From the NCBI RefSeq assembly GCF_022827545.1, contig NZ_CP094669.1, forward strand, positions 1,144,001-1,208,000: a stretch of DNA of 64,000 bases. Reading direction: 5' to 3'. Each line of letters begins with the position of its first letter. Position 1 is the stretch's first letter. This document shows, piece after piece, positions 1 through 9,071 of the stretch. The position numbers and the translations under genes were made by a program. The notes under the pieces were generated by a model. It worked only from the letters and a program-made list of their open reading frames with translations, was not told where the DNA came from and did no database searches. The DNA comes from Hymenobacter tibetensis (GTDB lineage Bacteria; Bacteroidota; Bacteroidia; Cytophagales; Hymenobacteraceae).

Positions 1-555
1 ACGTTTTTCCCGCTGCCCGTCATCAAGCCTGATACCACGCTGGTGCCCCCCATCATTCGCCCCGAAATAGTGGCGGCCCAGCCTACCACGGGCACCCACG
101 TGCTGGTGTACCAGTCGGCTACTACGCAAGGCAACCTAGTGCCGCTGCTGCAAGGGTTGCCGAGCCAGGAGTTTCGGGTGTACGGCTTCAACAAAGAGGA
201 AAGCCATGGCAACGTGCATCTCAAAGCGTTCAGCGAGCAAGGCTTTATCGATGATTTGGCGGCGGCCCGCGCCATTATTACCAACGGTGGCTTTTCGCTG
301 ATCAGCGAAGCCGTGTATTTGCGCAAGCCCATTTGCGCCATTCCTATTCCGGCGCAGTTCGAGCAGTTTCTCAACGCTGCCGAAGTAGACAAACTTGGCT
401 ACGGGCGTCACTTCGAGCGCCTGACTGCCGACAACATCAAGGCGTTTCTCTACGACCTGAGCGGCTTTGAGGCGGCCTTAGCAAGCTACAGTCAGGACGG
501 TAACAACGAGCTATTCCGTGAACTGGACAACGCCTTGGCAGGCTTACAGAACTAA
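1..555 (+). CDS. MJ1255/VC2487-type glycosyltransferase, C-terminal part (5' end outside window)
   Basis: The reading frame is open from the first base of the window, so the gene starts upstream and only about 184 C-terminal residues are present. The visible part resembles the second Rossmann half of MurG-like (GT28/GT-B) glycosyltransferases of the MJ1255/VC2487 family. It has a strand reading HVLVYQSA, then a donor-site segment ITNGGFSLISEAVYLRKP, where the Gly-Gly-x-Ser and the Glu bind the nucleotide sugar in this fold, then PIPAQFEQFLNA near the usual QxEQxxNA position. Acceptor and sugar cannot be read from this fragment. It converges on the carboxylesterase gene, and a perfect hairpin separates the two. 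Confidence 0.75.
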   Translation, partial: TFFPLPVIKPDTTLVPPIIRPEIVAAQPTTGTHVLVYQSATTQGNLVPLLQGLPSQEFRVYGFNKEESHGNVHLKAFSEQGFIDDLAAARAIITNGGFSLISEAVYLRKPICAIPIPAQFEQFLNAAEVDKLGYGRHFERLTADNIKAFLYDLSGFEAALASYSQDGNNELFRELDNALAGLQN

Positions 556-573
556 GCTGCCACCATACAATAG

Positions 574-606
574 CAAAGGCCCGATGAGCTATTCATCGGG
601 CCTTTG
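574..606. terminator. Bidirectional hairpin terminator between convergent genes
   Basis: A 14-bp perfect inverted repeat (574-587 with 593-606) has a 5-base loop. It is followed by a T-rich run on the plus strand and preceded by an A-containing run that gives T's on the minus strand. It lies between the stops of the convergent glycosyltransferase and carboxylesterase genes, so it can serve both. Confidence 0.85.
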
Positions 607-626
607 TTGTTTTGTTGCTGCTGCAT

Positions 627-2270
627 TTATTTGGTGCGCATCTGGTCTAGGAGCAGGTAGCGCGCTCGGTTTTGCTCGGGTTCGGCGCGGGTCGTGACAT
701 CGAGGCGCATCACTTGCACGCCGGTGCCGCCGTTGGCGGCGGGCCACTGGGGCAAACCGGAGCTGTTAGGGTTTCCGGTTTTTATGAAATTGGCAAAATA
801 GGCCTGCATCGTTTCCGACACCTTGTAGTCGTCGGGAGTCCAGGCATATACCTTGTTAGTGGGCAAATTACCCAAGGCGTACTCAATTTCCGCCGAGTGT
901 ACCGCCCCGCGGGCCGGTGGCGCTTTCGGAGCGGCCGGATCAGTTGCTTTCACTACTCCACCAGCTAGGCCAGCCGTGGCGTTGCCCATTTCGGGGGTCA
1001 TGGCGGGGCGAGGGCGAGCGTAGAGGTAGCGGTACACGGGTTTGCCGCCGGTTTGCCCGTGCAGGTCGGCCCATTTCCAAGTGCCGTAGGCAATGAACCG
1101 GTCACCGGCTAAGTCCGTGGCCGATTGTTCGGCTTCTGCTTCGGTAGTGGCCGGATACACCTTTAGTACTTCGCTGGCTCGCTCGCTGTACAGTTTCTGC
1201 ACGGCTTGCGTGAAGGTTTCAGGAGTTGGTTTGTCTTTGCCTAGCAGTGCCCCGGCGTTCATTTCCTGCGAGTTCCAGCCTACCAGCAGCGGCACGTGTG
1301 CCTGCTGACCAGTAGCATAAATTTCGGCCGGGGCCTTCGGGAAGAAATATCCATCTGTAATTGCTGAAAAGCGGCCGGCCCCTGGTTGGTTGCTGGCTTC
1401 GAGCACCTGCGTAGCGGGAAGTGCCCGGAGTGCGGCCAGCGAATTCGCTCCCAAGAGAGTCGCAAACTTGACGCCGTTCTGCTCGGCCTCGCTGAGAGTA
1501 GGAGGTGCCTGGAACGACAGCAACGACCCACTTTCGCCGATTGCGCCGGCAATCAACTCTTTGGAAAGCGGGGAGGCCATTTGGGCGCTAACCGAAAAGG
1601 ATCCCGCCGACTCCCCCGCAATAGTTACTTTCTTGGGGTCGCCGCCGAAGGCCGCAATGTTTTGCTGCACCCACCGCAGCGCCGCGCTCTGGTCTAGCAG
1701 ACCGTAATTGCCGGAAGCGTGCTGCGGCGACTCTTTGGTGAGTTCGGGGTGGGCCATAAAGCCGAAAGCGCCGAGCCGATAGTTCACCGTTACGGCCACT
1801 ATGCCACGGCGAGCCATGCTTTCCCCGTCGTAGCGGGGCTCTGAGCCGTCGCCGGCCACGAAGCCGCCCCCGTAAAAATACACCAGTACCGGTAGGCGCT
1901 CCTTGTTGGTTTTGGCGGGCGTCCACACGTTCAGGTACAAACAGTCTTCGCTCACACCGTTGGAGCGAAAGTTCATGTCGCCGAACAGCGGTAGCTGCAT
2001 GGCCCGTGGTCCGAATTGCTTGGCCTGCCGCACGTCCGTCCAGTTCTTAACCGGCTGGGGGGCGCGCCACCGGAACTCGCCCACCGGCGGCGCGGCGTAG
2101 GGCACCCCTTTAAACATGCGGATACCGGTGGTTTCGCTGCCTTCAAGCAACCCATTAGCGGTTTGGACGCGGTTGGCGGCCGAGGCAGTGGCCGTTGGTT
2201 TTTTCGTTTGCGCCATGGCGAACGGCGTCAGCTGCAAAGCCAAGAACGAGACAATAAGCAGTGTTTTCAT
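627..2270 (-). CDS. Secreted type-B carboxylesterase/lipase
   Basis: 547 residues, the usual size for the carboxylesterase type-B (alpha/beta-hydrolase) family. Residues 1-20 form a signal peptide ending AMA-Q, so the enzyme is exported. Diagnostic motifs are SEDCLYLNVWTP (107-118), the oxyanion-hole GGG (134-136), and the nucleophile elbow GESAGS (219-224, Ser221). A C-terminal GAVHSAEIEYALGN supplies the catalytic His. It hydrolyses carboxylic esters; the substrate cannot be read from sequence. It starts 66 bases after the GH3 glycosidase stop on the same strand, so the two are probably co-transcribed. That favours an accessory role such as de-esterifying a plant-derived glycoside or acylated sugar (inference). 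Confidence 0.88.
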   Translation of the reverse strand: MKTLLIVSFLALQLTPFAMAQTKKPTATASAANRVQTANGLLEGSETTGIRMFKGVPYAAPPVGEFRWRAPQPVKNWTDVRQAKQFGPRAMQLPLFGDMNFRSNGVSEDCLYLNVWTPAKTNKERLPVLVYFYGGGFVAGDGSEPRYDGESMARRGIVAVTVNYRLGAFGFMAHPELTKESPQHASGNYGLLDQSAALRWVQQNIAAFGGDPKKVTIAGESAGSFSVSAQMASPLSKELIAGAIGESGSLLSFQAPPTLSEAEQNGVKFATLLGANSLAALRALPATQVLEASNQPGAGRFSAITDGYFFPKAPAEIYATGQQAHVPLLVGWNSQEMNAGALLGKDKPTPETFTQAVQKLYSERASEVLKVYPATTEAEAEQSATDLAGDRFIAYGTWKWADLHGQTGGKPVYRYLYARPRPAMTPEMGNATAGLAGGVVKATDPAAPKAPPARGAVHSAEIEYALGNLPTNKVYAWTPDDYKVSETMQAYFANFIKTGNPNSSGLPQWPAANGGTGVQVMRLDVTTRAEPEQNRARYLLLDQMRTK

Positions 2271-2336
2271 GAACAGTGAATTAACTGTGAGGCGGAAGCT
2301 AGCGCTGAGCTATGGGGCGGTGAGGGGCCGCCGGGC

Positions 2337-4748
2337 TTACTTCCGGGCGGCCTTCATTTCCACAAATTGCTCTTGCGGAGCCAGCAGCTTACGACTTTTT
2401 TCGGTTACCTGTTCTTTGGCTACCTTGAAAGAAGCGGTTTGTTTGATGTCCAAGCACGAGCGGCCCACTTTCACGTGGTACGTACCGGCATCGGTTACCC
2501 AAGCAGAGGTAGCGGTATTGAAAGAAGCCAGGTCGGCTGCGGTGAGCGTAAACGTGAGGGTTTGGGACTGGCCAGGTTTCAGCAGAGCGGTTTTCGCAAA
2601 GGCCTTCAACTCGCTTTCCGGCTTATCGAGCTTGCCTGCGGGGGCTCCTACGTAGAGCTGCACCACTTCTTTACCAGCCACCGGCCCGTTGTTGGTCACG
2701 CTCAATGTAGCCGTGAGTTTATCGGTGAGGGAAGTGGCGCTTAGCTTCAGTGGCCCAAAAGCAAACGTAGTGTACGACAACCCGTAGCCGAATTCATACG
2801 CGGGCTTCACTTGAAATGTGTTGTAATAGCGGTAACCCACATAAATGCCTTCCTCATAGGTGTTTTCGGAAGGCCGACCCATCATCGGATTGCCACCCGC
2901 GGCGGTAGTAACCAGTTCTTTACCCGGAAAACTGCTGGCGTAGGGCACATCCTGGTACGTCATGGGGAAGGTGGTTGCCAACTTGCCGGAGGGCGTCACG
3001 CTGCCGCGCAGAATATCGGCAATGGCGTGGCCGCCTTCCTGGCCGGGCTGCCAAGCCAGCAGAATGGCATCGGCCTGTTGGCGCCAACTCGCTACTTCCG
3101 TTACGCCCCCTACATTGAGCACGACCACCACCTTTTTCTTCTGGGCGTGAAAGGCAGTAGCCACTTGCTTGAGCAGTGCCTGCTCGGTGGCCGTGAGCGT
3201 GAAGTCGTCTTCCACTTTCCGGTCGCCGCCTTCGCCGGCACTGCGGCCGATGGTGAGCAACGCCACGTCGGCTTGCTGGGCCTGCTGTTGCAGTACGGTT
3301 GCCTCCAGAAGCATTTCCGCAATAATGGGGGCCGGGTCTAGGAGGCCCTTGGTTTTGGGGAGCTTGGCCTTTTCAGCTTTAAGGTACTGCGCATAGAGGT
3401 TACTCAGGGGCTCAGCCACTGTGAAGCCGGCACTGGTGAGGCCCTGCGCAATAGACACAACGTAGGCTTTGTTTACGTCGCCGCTGCCGGTACCGCCGGC
3501 AATCAGGTTGTAAGAGGTGTTGCCGAACGCAGCTACCTTTTGGCTTGTAGCGAGTGGCAGCGTTTTCGCTTTGTTTTCAAGCAGCACCATGCCGTCGGCG
3601 GCCGCAGCGCGGGCAACGGCGGCATGCTGTTTCAGGTTGGGCTGACTGGAATACTTCACGCCCTTGAACGTAGGTGAGAGCAACACCATGTTCAGTACCC
3701 GCGTGACATTAAGGTCAAGTTCCTGCGCGCTGAGGGTACCCTCTTTGAGGGCCGCCAGGATGGCTTGCGTTTGCGCGTAGGTGCCGGGCATGAGTAGGTC
3801 GTTGCCGGCTTTTAGCTGTGCTACAGGGTTTTTGCCTCCGTACCAGTCGGTCATCACGAGCCCTTTGAAACCCCATTCCTGTCGGAGCAACGTATTCAGC
3901 AGGTCTGGGCTCTGGGAGGTATAGGTGCCATTCACCAAGTTGTACGACGACATCACCGTCCAGGGCTGCGCCTGCTTAACGGCAATCTGGAAGCCCTTCA
4001 AGTATATTTCCCGCAGCGCTCGTTCACTGACCTTGGAGTTGAGTTGCATGCGGTTGAACTCCTGGTTGTTGACCGCAAAGTGCTTGATGGACGTACCCAC
4101 GCCGTTGGATTCCACGCCGTTCACCAAGGCCGCTGCTATGGTGCCCGTCACGACGGGGTCTTCGGAATAGTACTCGAAGTTGCGGCCGCCCAACGGATTG
4201 CGGTGGATGTTCATGCCCGGCGCCAGCAGCACATCAATGCCAAAGTCGCGCACTTCTTCGCCAAACGCCACGCCGGTTTTCCGTACCAGCTCGGTGTCCC
4301 AGCTCGATGCCAGCAACGTAGCTACCGGGAAGGCCGTGGCATAATAGGTCTTAGTGCTGTCGCCGCCCCGGATGGGGTCAATTCGCACGCCCGCTGGTCC
4401 GTCAGAGAGAGTCAGGGAGGGAATGCCGAGGCGCGGAACAGCGTGCGTACGGCCCGCCGCGCCGGCTACTTTTTCGGGCACTTGCCGGTCGCCGGGGTTG
4501 CCGGGTGGCAGCAGGCCTTCGGGAAATCCGGAGGGGTAAAACCCCATGCCAATTACCAGTTGCACCTTTTCCTCTGGTGTCAGGGCCGCCACCACTTCTT
4601 TCACACTCGCCTTGCCTAGCTGTGGTAGTGCATTCACTTGGGCCATGGCGGGAAAACTGCCGCTTAGCAACAAGCCTAGTGCTGCCTGCCTGCGAAACCA
4701 CGAGAGTCGCGCAGCTATGACTACTGAAGAAAGTGTTTGTGTTGTCAT
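2337..4748 (-). CDS. Secreted glycoside hydrolase family 3 (beta-glucosidase/xylosidase type)
   Basis: 803 residues with the start at 4748. A longer frame to 4868 adds 40 residues of non-signal sequence; from the inner ATG the protein begins with a basic-hydrophobic signal peptide ending near AMAQ (about residue 37), so the inner start is preferred. It is a complete GH3 enzyme: the N-terminal TIM barrel has the KH(F)xxNNQE substrate motif (Lys222-His223) and the nucleophile region GFKGLVMTDW with Asp301. The alpha/beta C-terminal domain follows, and a fibronectin-III-like domain closes the protein. GH3 enzymes release terminal beta-linked glucose or xylose. The gene heads a minus-strand operon with the carboxylesterase and is divergent from the Nudix-type regulator, which is a likely controller. 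Confidence 0.9.
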   Translation of the reverse strand: MTTQTLSSVVIAARLSWFRRQAALGLLLSGSFPAMAQVNALPQLGKASVKEVVAALTPEEKVQLVIGMGFYPSGFPEGLLPPGNPGDRQVPEKVAGAAGRTHAVPRLGIPSLTLSDGPAGVRIDPIRGGDSTKTYYATAFPVATLLASSWDTELVRKTGVAFGEEVRDFGIDVLLAPGMNIHRNPLGGRNFEYYSEDPVVTGTIAAALVNGVESNGVGTSIKHFAVNNQEFNRMQLNSKVSERALREIYLKGFQIAVKQAQPWTVMSSYNLVNGTYTSQSPDLLNTLLRQEWGFKGLVMTDWYGGKNPVAQLKAGNDLLMPGTYAQTQAILAALKEGTLSAQELDLNVTRVLNMVLLSPTFKGVKYSSQPNLKQHAAVARAAAADGMVLLENKAKTLPLATSQKVAAFGNTSYNLIAGGTGSGDVNKAYVVSIAQGLTSAGFTVAEPLSNLYAQYLKAEKAKLPKTKGLLDPAPIIAEMLLEATVLQQQAQQADVALLTIGRSAGEGGDRKVEDDFTLTATEQALLKQVATAFHAQKKKVVVVLNVGGVTEVASWRQQADAILLAWQPGQEGGHAIADILRGSVTPSGKLATTFPMTYQDVPYASSFPGKELVTTAAGGNPMMGRPSENTYEEGIYVGYRYYNTFQVKPAYEFGYGLSYTTFAFGPLKLSATSLTDKLTATLSVTNNGPVAGKEVVQLYVGAPAGKLDKPESELKAFAKTALLKPGQSQTLTFTLTAADLASFNTATSAWVTDAGTYHVKVGRSCLDIKQTASFKVAKEQVTEKSRKLLAPQEQFVEMKAARK

Positions 4749-5008
4749 GAGTGGGGTATAGTGAAGCGTGGCGTGTAGTACCGGAGCAGATTCCGGTTCT
4801 CGGGTAGCAAGCAGCACCCAGCGGAAGCCGGAGAGAATAACAATGGTGCTGGGACCGGGAAAAGGCAAAGGGCAGTTGCTTTAGACGCCGGATGAACGGG
4901 CAGACCTCATCTGCTTGAGTAGATAAGGCTGTACTTGCAGCAGCATGGAGGCTTGCCAACAGCTTCTGTTGAGTGCAAGCGCAGAACATCTAGCGCAAAC
5001 CGTTCTAG

Positions 5009-5016
5009 TATTTTTG
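5009..5016 (+). promoter_or_regulatory. Candidate Bacteroidota -7 box upstream of Nudix regulator
   Basis: The octamer TATTTTTG matches the TAnnTTTG -7 consensus of the Bacteroidota primary sigma factor. No good -33 TTTG box lies at the expected 19-20 bases. It would give a leader of about 170 bases for the gene at 5195. Confidence 0.35.
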
Positions 5017-5139
5017 TGCCGGTTCAGCACACAAACGAGAAATGAAAGTGAGAAGCAAGGAAGTTCGAGCCCAGGAATGGTTACCTACCAGCTCAATCCC
5101 CTGGCTCGGACGAACTGGATGTGTACTATCACTAGATTA

Positions 5140-5169
5140 AATGTAGCATATTTCCCTAATACGTACATT
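5140..5169. promoter_or_regulatory. Spaced inverted repeat, possible operator
   Basis: The half-sites AATGTA (5140-5145) and TACATT (5164-5169) form an inverted repeat with an 18-base spacer inside the AT-rich stretch 26 bases before the regulator start. The position suits autoregulation or control of the divergent GH3 operon. Six-base arms are short enough to arise by chance. Confidence 0.3.
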
Positions 5170-5194
5170 ATACACAATAATAAAATTTCGCGCA

Positions 5195-5983
5195 ATGGAC
5201 TCCACTCAAGCTGTTCTGGATTTTGTCAATCATGGGCATGAGCGTTATCTGCCGCATCTGTCCATCGACTGCGTCATTTTCAGCTACCATGAGCAGCAAC
5301 TCAAGATTCTGCTCATTCGCTACTACAACCAAAGTAAGTGGAGCTTACCAGGAGGATTTATTGCCAAAGATGAAACGCTGACGCAAGCGGCCAACCGCAT
5401 CTTGGCCGAGAAAACGCAGATCAACAACCTGTTCCTGCGGCAGTTTCAGGTTTTCGGAGACAGCCCAGCTCGTCTCAATGAGCTAGGCGCGCGCGAGGTC
5501 CACAACGCCACGTATGCCAAAGTGAACGTCGCACTCGATGAAAACAGTTGGCTGGCCAAGCGCACCTTATCAATTGGCTACTACGCTCTCGTAGGCTATC
5601 TAGATGTGGTCGTGACGCCCGAGTATCTGGTAGACGAGTACTGCTGGCGAGAAGTGACGAATATTCCCCCGCTGCTGTTCGACCACCAGGAAATCATTGA
5701 AAGCGCCTTGCTGACGCTGCGGAGCCAGATCTACCAGCAACCTATCGGCTACAACCTGTTGCTGGAAAAATTCACGTTGCCGGAAATCCACGCCCTCTAC
5801 GAAACCATCTTAGGCAAGCAGTTCGACCGCCGCAACTTCCGCAAGAAGTTGCTGGCACTTGGCCTAGTCCGGCAACTAGACGAGCGCCGCAATATCGGCC
5901 CCCACCGCTCCCCCTTCCTGTACGAGTTCGACACTGAAAATTACCGTCGCGCGCTGGAAGAGGGAGCCGTACTAGGGTTCTGA
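5195..5983 (+). CDS. Nudix-domain transcriptional regulator (NrtR/AraR-like)
   Basis: 262 residues. The N-terminal half is a Nudix fold (about 20-165), with a Nudix box at residues 54-76 that keeps the Gly, the first Glu (60) and Arg68. The catalytic REUxEExGU core reads RILAEKTQI: the first catalytic Glu is Ile, the second is Lys, and the Gly is Gln. It should therefore bind rather than hydrolyse its ligand. The C-terminal part (about 175-262) has the winged-helix signature of NrtR-type regulators, FTLPEIHALYE then DRRNFRKKLLALGLV. Family members in Bacteroidota control sugar catabolism (AraR) or NAD metabolism (NrtR). Being divergent from a GH3-esterase operon favours a sugar-responsive role (inference). 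Confidence 0.8.
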   Translation: MDSTQAVLDFVNHGHERYLPHLSIDCVIFSYHEQQLKILLIRYYNQSKWSLPGGFIAKDETLTQAANRILAEKTQINNLFLRQFQVFGDSPARLNELGAREVHNATYAKVNVALDENSWLAKRTLSIGYYALVGYLDVVVTPEYLVDEYCWREVTNIPPLLFDHQEIIESALLTLRSQIYQQPIGYNLLLEKFTLPEIHALYETILGKQFDRRNFRKKLLALGLVRQLDERRNIGPHRSPFLYEFDTENYRRALEEGAVLGF

Positions 5984-6028
5984 GTTGGGGCTGTGAACGT
6001 ACCGCCGCTCAACCCCCTATAGTTACCG

Positions 6029-6805
6029 TTAGCTTCTACGCAGGGTTTGAATGACGCTACGTGTGAAATCAGATAATACCAGGGTTCCGCTGATACCAGC
6101 TCGTTCGGTGAGCAAGGTGTCCCAGTGCTCGGTGCCTTCCCAAAACACCTTCTTCATGGCCCGCAAGGCATCAGGGGCGTACGCGGCTAGCTTCTTTGCA
6201 AAAGCTTGCACAGCCGCATCCAATTCTTCCCGGCTTTCAAACAGCTCGGCATACAGCCCCTTGTCGTGGGCCCAAGCAGCCGACCTGAACTCTGTGGCAT
6301 CCAGCGCCAGTTGCTGAAAGGCCGCCCGACCGATTTTGCGCTCCACCGCAGGACCTACTACAAAAGGGCCGATGCCCACTGCCAACTCACTGAGCTTGAC
6401 GGCTGCGTGCGTGCTGGCAAAGCAATAGTCGGTGGCGGCGGCCACACCTACGCCGCCGCCTACGGCCTTGCCCTGCACCCGACCAACAATGATTTTTGGG
6501 GAAGTACGGCAGGCATTTATCACCTTGGCAAAGCCCGAGAAAAATTCCAGCCCCTGCTCTTTGGTTTCGATGATTTGCAGCTCATCGAAGCTGGCGCCTG
6601 CGCAAAACGTCTTTTCACCCTCGCTCTGAAGCACGATTACTTTGGTTTGCTCGTCCTGCCCGTATTGGCTGATCGTGGCAGCCAGATCAGTGAGCACGCG
6701 GCTTGGCAGCGAATTGTGGGAGGGGTGAAAGAACGTGATGGTGGTGATGCCGTGTGCATCGGTGGAGGCATCTACTTTGCCGGCCGTGAGGGTAGAGGAG
6801 GTCAT
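6029..6805 (-). CDS. paaF: Enoyl-CoA hydratase/isomerase family protein (PaaF-like)
   Basis: 258 residues of the crotonase fold. The start at 6805 is chosen because a longer frame to 6850 would run back through the terminator hairpin at 6825-6858. The oxyanion-hole segments are CAGASF and GGGVGVAAA, followed by LSELAVGIGPF, where a Glu sits near the family's catalytic position. It is the last gene of the paa run, after paaZ, and probably hydrates 2,3-dehydroadipyl-CoA as PaaF does. Its sequence diverges from canonical PaaF in the loop after the active-site Glu, so the symbol is provisional. The terminator between it and paaZ suggests either partial read-through or its own promoter. Confidence 0.7.
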   Translation of the reverse strand: MTSSTLTAGKVDASTDAHGITTITFFHPSHNSLPSRVLTDLAATISQYGQDEQTKVIVLQSEGEKTFCAGASFDELQIIETKEQGLEFFSGFAKVINACRTSPKIIVGRVQGKAVGGGVGVAAATDYCFASTHAAVKLSELAVGIGPFVVGPAVERKIGRAAFQQLALDATEFRSAAWAHDKGLYAELFESREELDAAVQAFAKKLAAYAPDALRAMKKVFWEGTEHWDTLLTERAGISGTLVLSDFTRSVIQTLRRS

Positions 6806-6824
6806 GCGGGTATCTATAAAAAAA

Positions 6825-6858
6825 AGCCCGTCATGCCACAGAAAGGGCACAACGGGCT
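6825..6858 (-). terminator. Intrinsic terminator after paaZ
   Basis: A 7-bp stem (6825-6831 with 6852-6858) has an inner 4-bp stem (6834-6837 with 6846-6849). On the minus strand it is followed by an uninterrupted T run (the A run at 6818-6825). It lies just after the paaZ stop and before the start of the hydratase gene. Confidence 0.8.
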
Positions 6859-6864
6859 AAGGGG

Positions 6865-8916
6865 TTATTCCTGGTTCTTCTTTTTGACCATGGTCAGAAT
6901 CGTGGCTATGGCTACGGTTTCGCCGGTTTCATCGGTTACATCCACCAGCCAGCGGACAATGCCTTTGGCCACGTCGGTTTCGTCGCGCTTTTCCTGATCC
7001 ACTTTTTCTTTCACCGTGAGCTTCACGCCGATGGTGGTGCCAGGGTACACGGGCTTGGTGAAGCGGCACTCGTCGAGGCCGTAGTTGAGCAATACCGGGC
7101 CTTTGCGCGGGTCAACGAACATGCCGGCTGCCTTGGCCAAAATGTAGTACCCGTGGGCTACGCGGCCCGTGAACAGCGTGCCTTCCAGCGACGTAGCGTC
7201 CACGTGAGCGTAGAAATTGTCGCCGGATACGTTGGCGAAGTTGCTGATGTCGGCTTCCGTGACGGTGTGCTTGTGCGTGACGTAGGTCTGGCCGATTTCC
7301 AGCTCCTCGAAGTAGTGCTGGAACGGGTGCTTGTCGCGCTCCGTCTGCTTGGCGTTCTGTTGGTACACTTCCGTAATGGCAGTAATCATAGTCGGCGAAC
7401 CTTGAATAGCTACCCGCTGCATGAAATGCTCTACACCGCGCATACCGCCCATTTCTTGGCCCCCGCCAGCTCGGCCTGGGCCACCATGGATGAGCAAGGG
7501 GAGGGGAGAACCATGGCCGGTGCTTTCCTTGGCTACTTCCTCGTTGAGAACCAAAATGCGGCCGTGGTGGGTGGCAGCTCCCAACACAAACTCCTGTGCA
7601 GTACGCGGGTCACCGGTGGCTACCGAACACACCAAGGAGCCCTTGCCCATATTAGCCAGCGTAATAGCCTCGTCTACATCGTGGTACGGCATCAGCGTGG
7701 CGACAGGCCCGAAGGCTTCCACCTCATGCGTGTCAGTGAAGCGAAATGGGTCGGAGTTCAGCAGCACTATCGGCGACATGAAGGCGCCTACTTTACAGTC
7801 GCCCCCGATAACCTGCACATTGTCTAGGTCGCCATACACAATGGGCGTGTTTTTCGCCAGCTGCTTCACTTGCTCGCGCACTTTCTGCACCTGCACCATG
7901 CTGGCCAGCGCGCCCATGCGCACGCCTTCGGCCTGCGGGTGACCAACGGTGGTTTGCGCCAACGCCTTGCCCAAGGCAATCTGCACGTCTTCCAACAGGC
8001 TCTCCGGTACGATAACGCGGCGAATGGCCGTACACTTCTGCCCAGCCTTGGCCGTCATTTCCTTGCGTACCTCTTTGATGAACAAGTCGAATTCCATGGT
8101 GCCCGGTACTGCATCAGGCCCCAGTACCGCCGAGTTCAGCGAGTCGGCTTCCATGTTGAACGGTACTGCTTCGGCCAAAATGCGTGGATGCGCCTTCAGC
8201 TTTCGGCCGGTTTCGGCAGAGCCAGTGAAGGTTACCACATCTTGGTAGGTGACGTGGTCCAGAATGCCCTGCCCTGATCCGCACACGAGCTGGAGCGCAC
8301 CTTCCGGCAGAATTTTGGAAGCAATGATTTCGCGCACTACGGCCTCGGTGAGGTAGGCAGTTGGCACGGCCGGCTTCACAATAGCGGGCATGCCCGCCAG
8401 CAGGTTCACGGCAATCTTCTCCAACATACCCCAGATCGGGAAGTTGTAGGCATTGATGTGCACCGCTACCCCTTCCTTCGGTACCATGATGTGGTGCCCA
8501 ATGAAGTTGCCGCCTTTCGAAAGCGCAATCGGGTCACCATCTACATAAAATGGTTTGTCTGGAAATTTGCGGCGCAACGAAGCATTAGCAAACAGGTTGC
8601 CAATACCTCCTTCAATATCAATCCAGGAGTCGGCACGCGTAGCGCCGCTCCGGTAGCTGAGCGTATAGAAATCTTCTTTCTTGCTATCCAGGTGCAGCGC
8701 CAGGGCCTTGATCATGCGGCCCCGCTCGTGGAAGGTCATTTTGCGCAGGGCCTTGTTGCCTTTGGTCCGAGCGTAGTGCATCATCTCGGCGTAGTCGAGT
8801 CCTTCGCTGCTGGCCGTTGCAATTACGTCGCCGGTACTGGCGTCATACAGTTCTTGTTGCTGGCCTGAACCGGCAATCCAGCGGCCCAGGGCGTAGTTTT
8901 CAAGCGTGGGAGTCAT
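6865..8916 (-). CDS. paaZ: PaaZ: oxepin-CoA hydrolase / 3-oxo-5,6-dehydrosuberyl-CoA semialdehyde dehydrogenase
   Basis: 683 residues with the two-domain layout of PaaZ. The N-terminal aldehyde dehydrogenase (about 1-520) has Glu256 in NMEADSLN and nucleophile Cys295 in AGQKCTA, the same numbers as in E. coli PaaZ. The C-terminal MaoC-like (R)-hydratase (about 535-680) has Asp566 and His571 in SGDNFYAH. The enzyme opens the seven-membered oxepin-CoA ring and oxidises the resulting aldehyde to 3-oxo-5,6-dehydrosuberyl-CoA, with channelling between the sites. It lies 155 bases after paaH, with a palindromic element in the gap, and ends at a terminator. Both domains look complete. Confidence 0.95.
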   Translation of the reverse strand: MTPTLENYALGRWIAGSGQQQELYDASTGDVIATASSEGLDYAEMMHYARTKGNKALRKMTFHERGRMIKALALHLDSKKEDFYTLSYRSGATRADSWIDIEGGIGNLFANASLRRKFPDKPFYVDGDPIALSKGGNFIGHHIMVPKEGVAVHINAYNFPIWGMLEKIAVNLLAGMPAIVKPAVPTAYLTEAVVREIIASKILPEGALQLVCGSGQGILDHVTYQDVVTFTGSAETGRKLKAHPRILAEAVPFNMEADSLNSAVLGPDAVPGTMEFDLFIKEVRKEMTAKAGQKCTAIRRVIVPESLLEDVQIALGKALAQTTVGHPQAEGVRMGALASMVQVQKVREQVKQLAKNTPIVYGDLDNVQVIGGDCKVGAFMSPIVLLNSDPFRFTDTHEVEAFGPVATLMPYHDVDEAITLANMGKGSLVCSVATGDPRTAQEFVLGAATHHGRILVLNEEVAKESTGHGSPLPLLIHGGPGRAGGGQEMGGMRGVEHFMQRVAIQGSPTMITAITEVYQQNAKQTERDKHPFQHYFEELEIGQTYVTHKHTVTEADISNFANVSGDNFYAHVDATSLEGTLFTGRVAHGYYILAKAAGMFVDPRKGPVLLNYGLDECRFTKPVYPGTTIGVKLTVKEKVDQEKRDETDVAKGIVRWLVDVTDETGETVAIATILTMVKKKNQE

Positions 8917-8978
8917 GTATGGGTGGGTGGGTTTTTACTTTCTGAAATCCGCCGTTAAGCGGAAAGACGGGTAGCGCT

Positions 8979-9019
8979 AAAACTAGTTCCCTACTCAGCT
9001 GAGGAGGGGAACTAGTTTT
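8979..9019. repeat. Palindromic intergenic element A (paaH-paaZ gap)
   Basis: A 13-bp arm (8979-8991) pairs perfectly with 9007-9019, and the pairing extends further through GCTA/TAGC with a two-base bulge. The centre holds the palindrome CTCAGCTGAG (8994-9003). It shares its core with element B at 11063-11114. It may be a dispersed repeat, an mRNA-stabilising or processing hairpin within the operon, or a weak attenuator; the T run on the minus strand is only four bases. Confidence 0.7.
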
Positions 9020-9071
9020 TTAGCTTTAGTACTAGCTATGGTCTATCTTTTTTAGAGAAATCTGTCCTAAG

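Larger units (their letters stand above)
4749..5194. other. Divergent control region between the GH3 gene and the Nudix regulator
   Basis: 446 bases without a convincing gene. Open frames through it (for example 4945-5241) carry no recognisable domain. It should hold the promoters of both divergent genes. A TAnnTTTG box (5009-5016) points toward the regulator, and a short spaced inverted repeat lies at 5140-5169 just before the regulator start. Base composition drops sharply to AT-rich after about 5120. Confidence 0.5.

Noticed and set aside
4402..5241. Open frames in and around the GH3 start and the divergent control region
   Set aside because: They overlap the GH3 signal peptide coding region or the promoter gap and show no conserved features.
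6206..8868. Several long plus-strand frames opposite paaZ and the hydratase
   Set aside because: All are antisense shadows of genes with conserved motifs in the minus frame; none has a domain or promoter.
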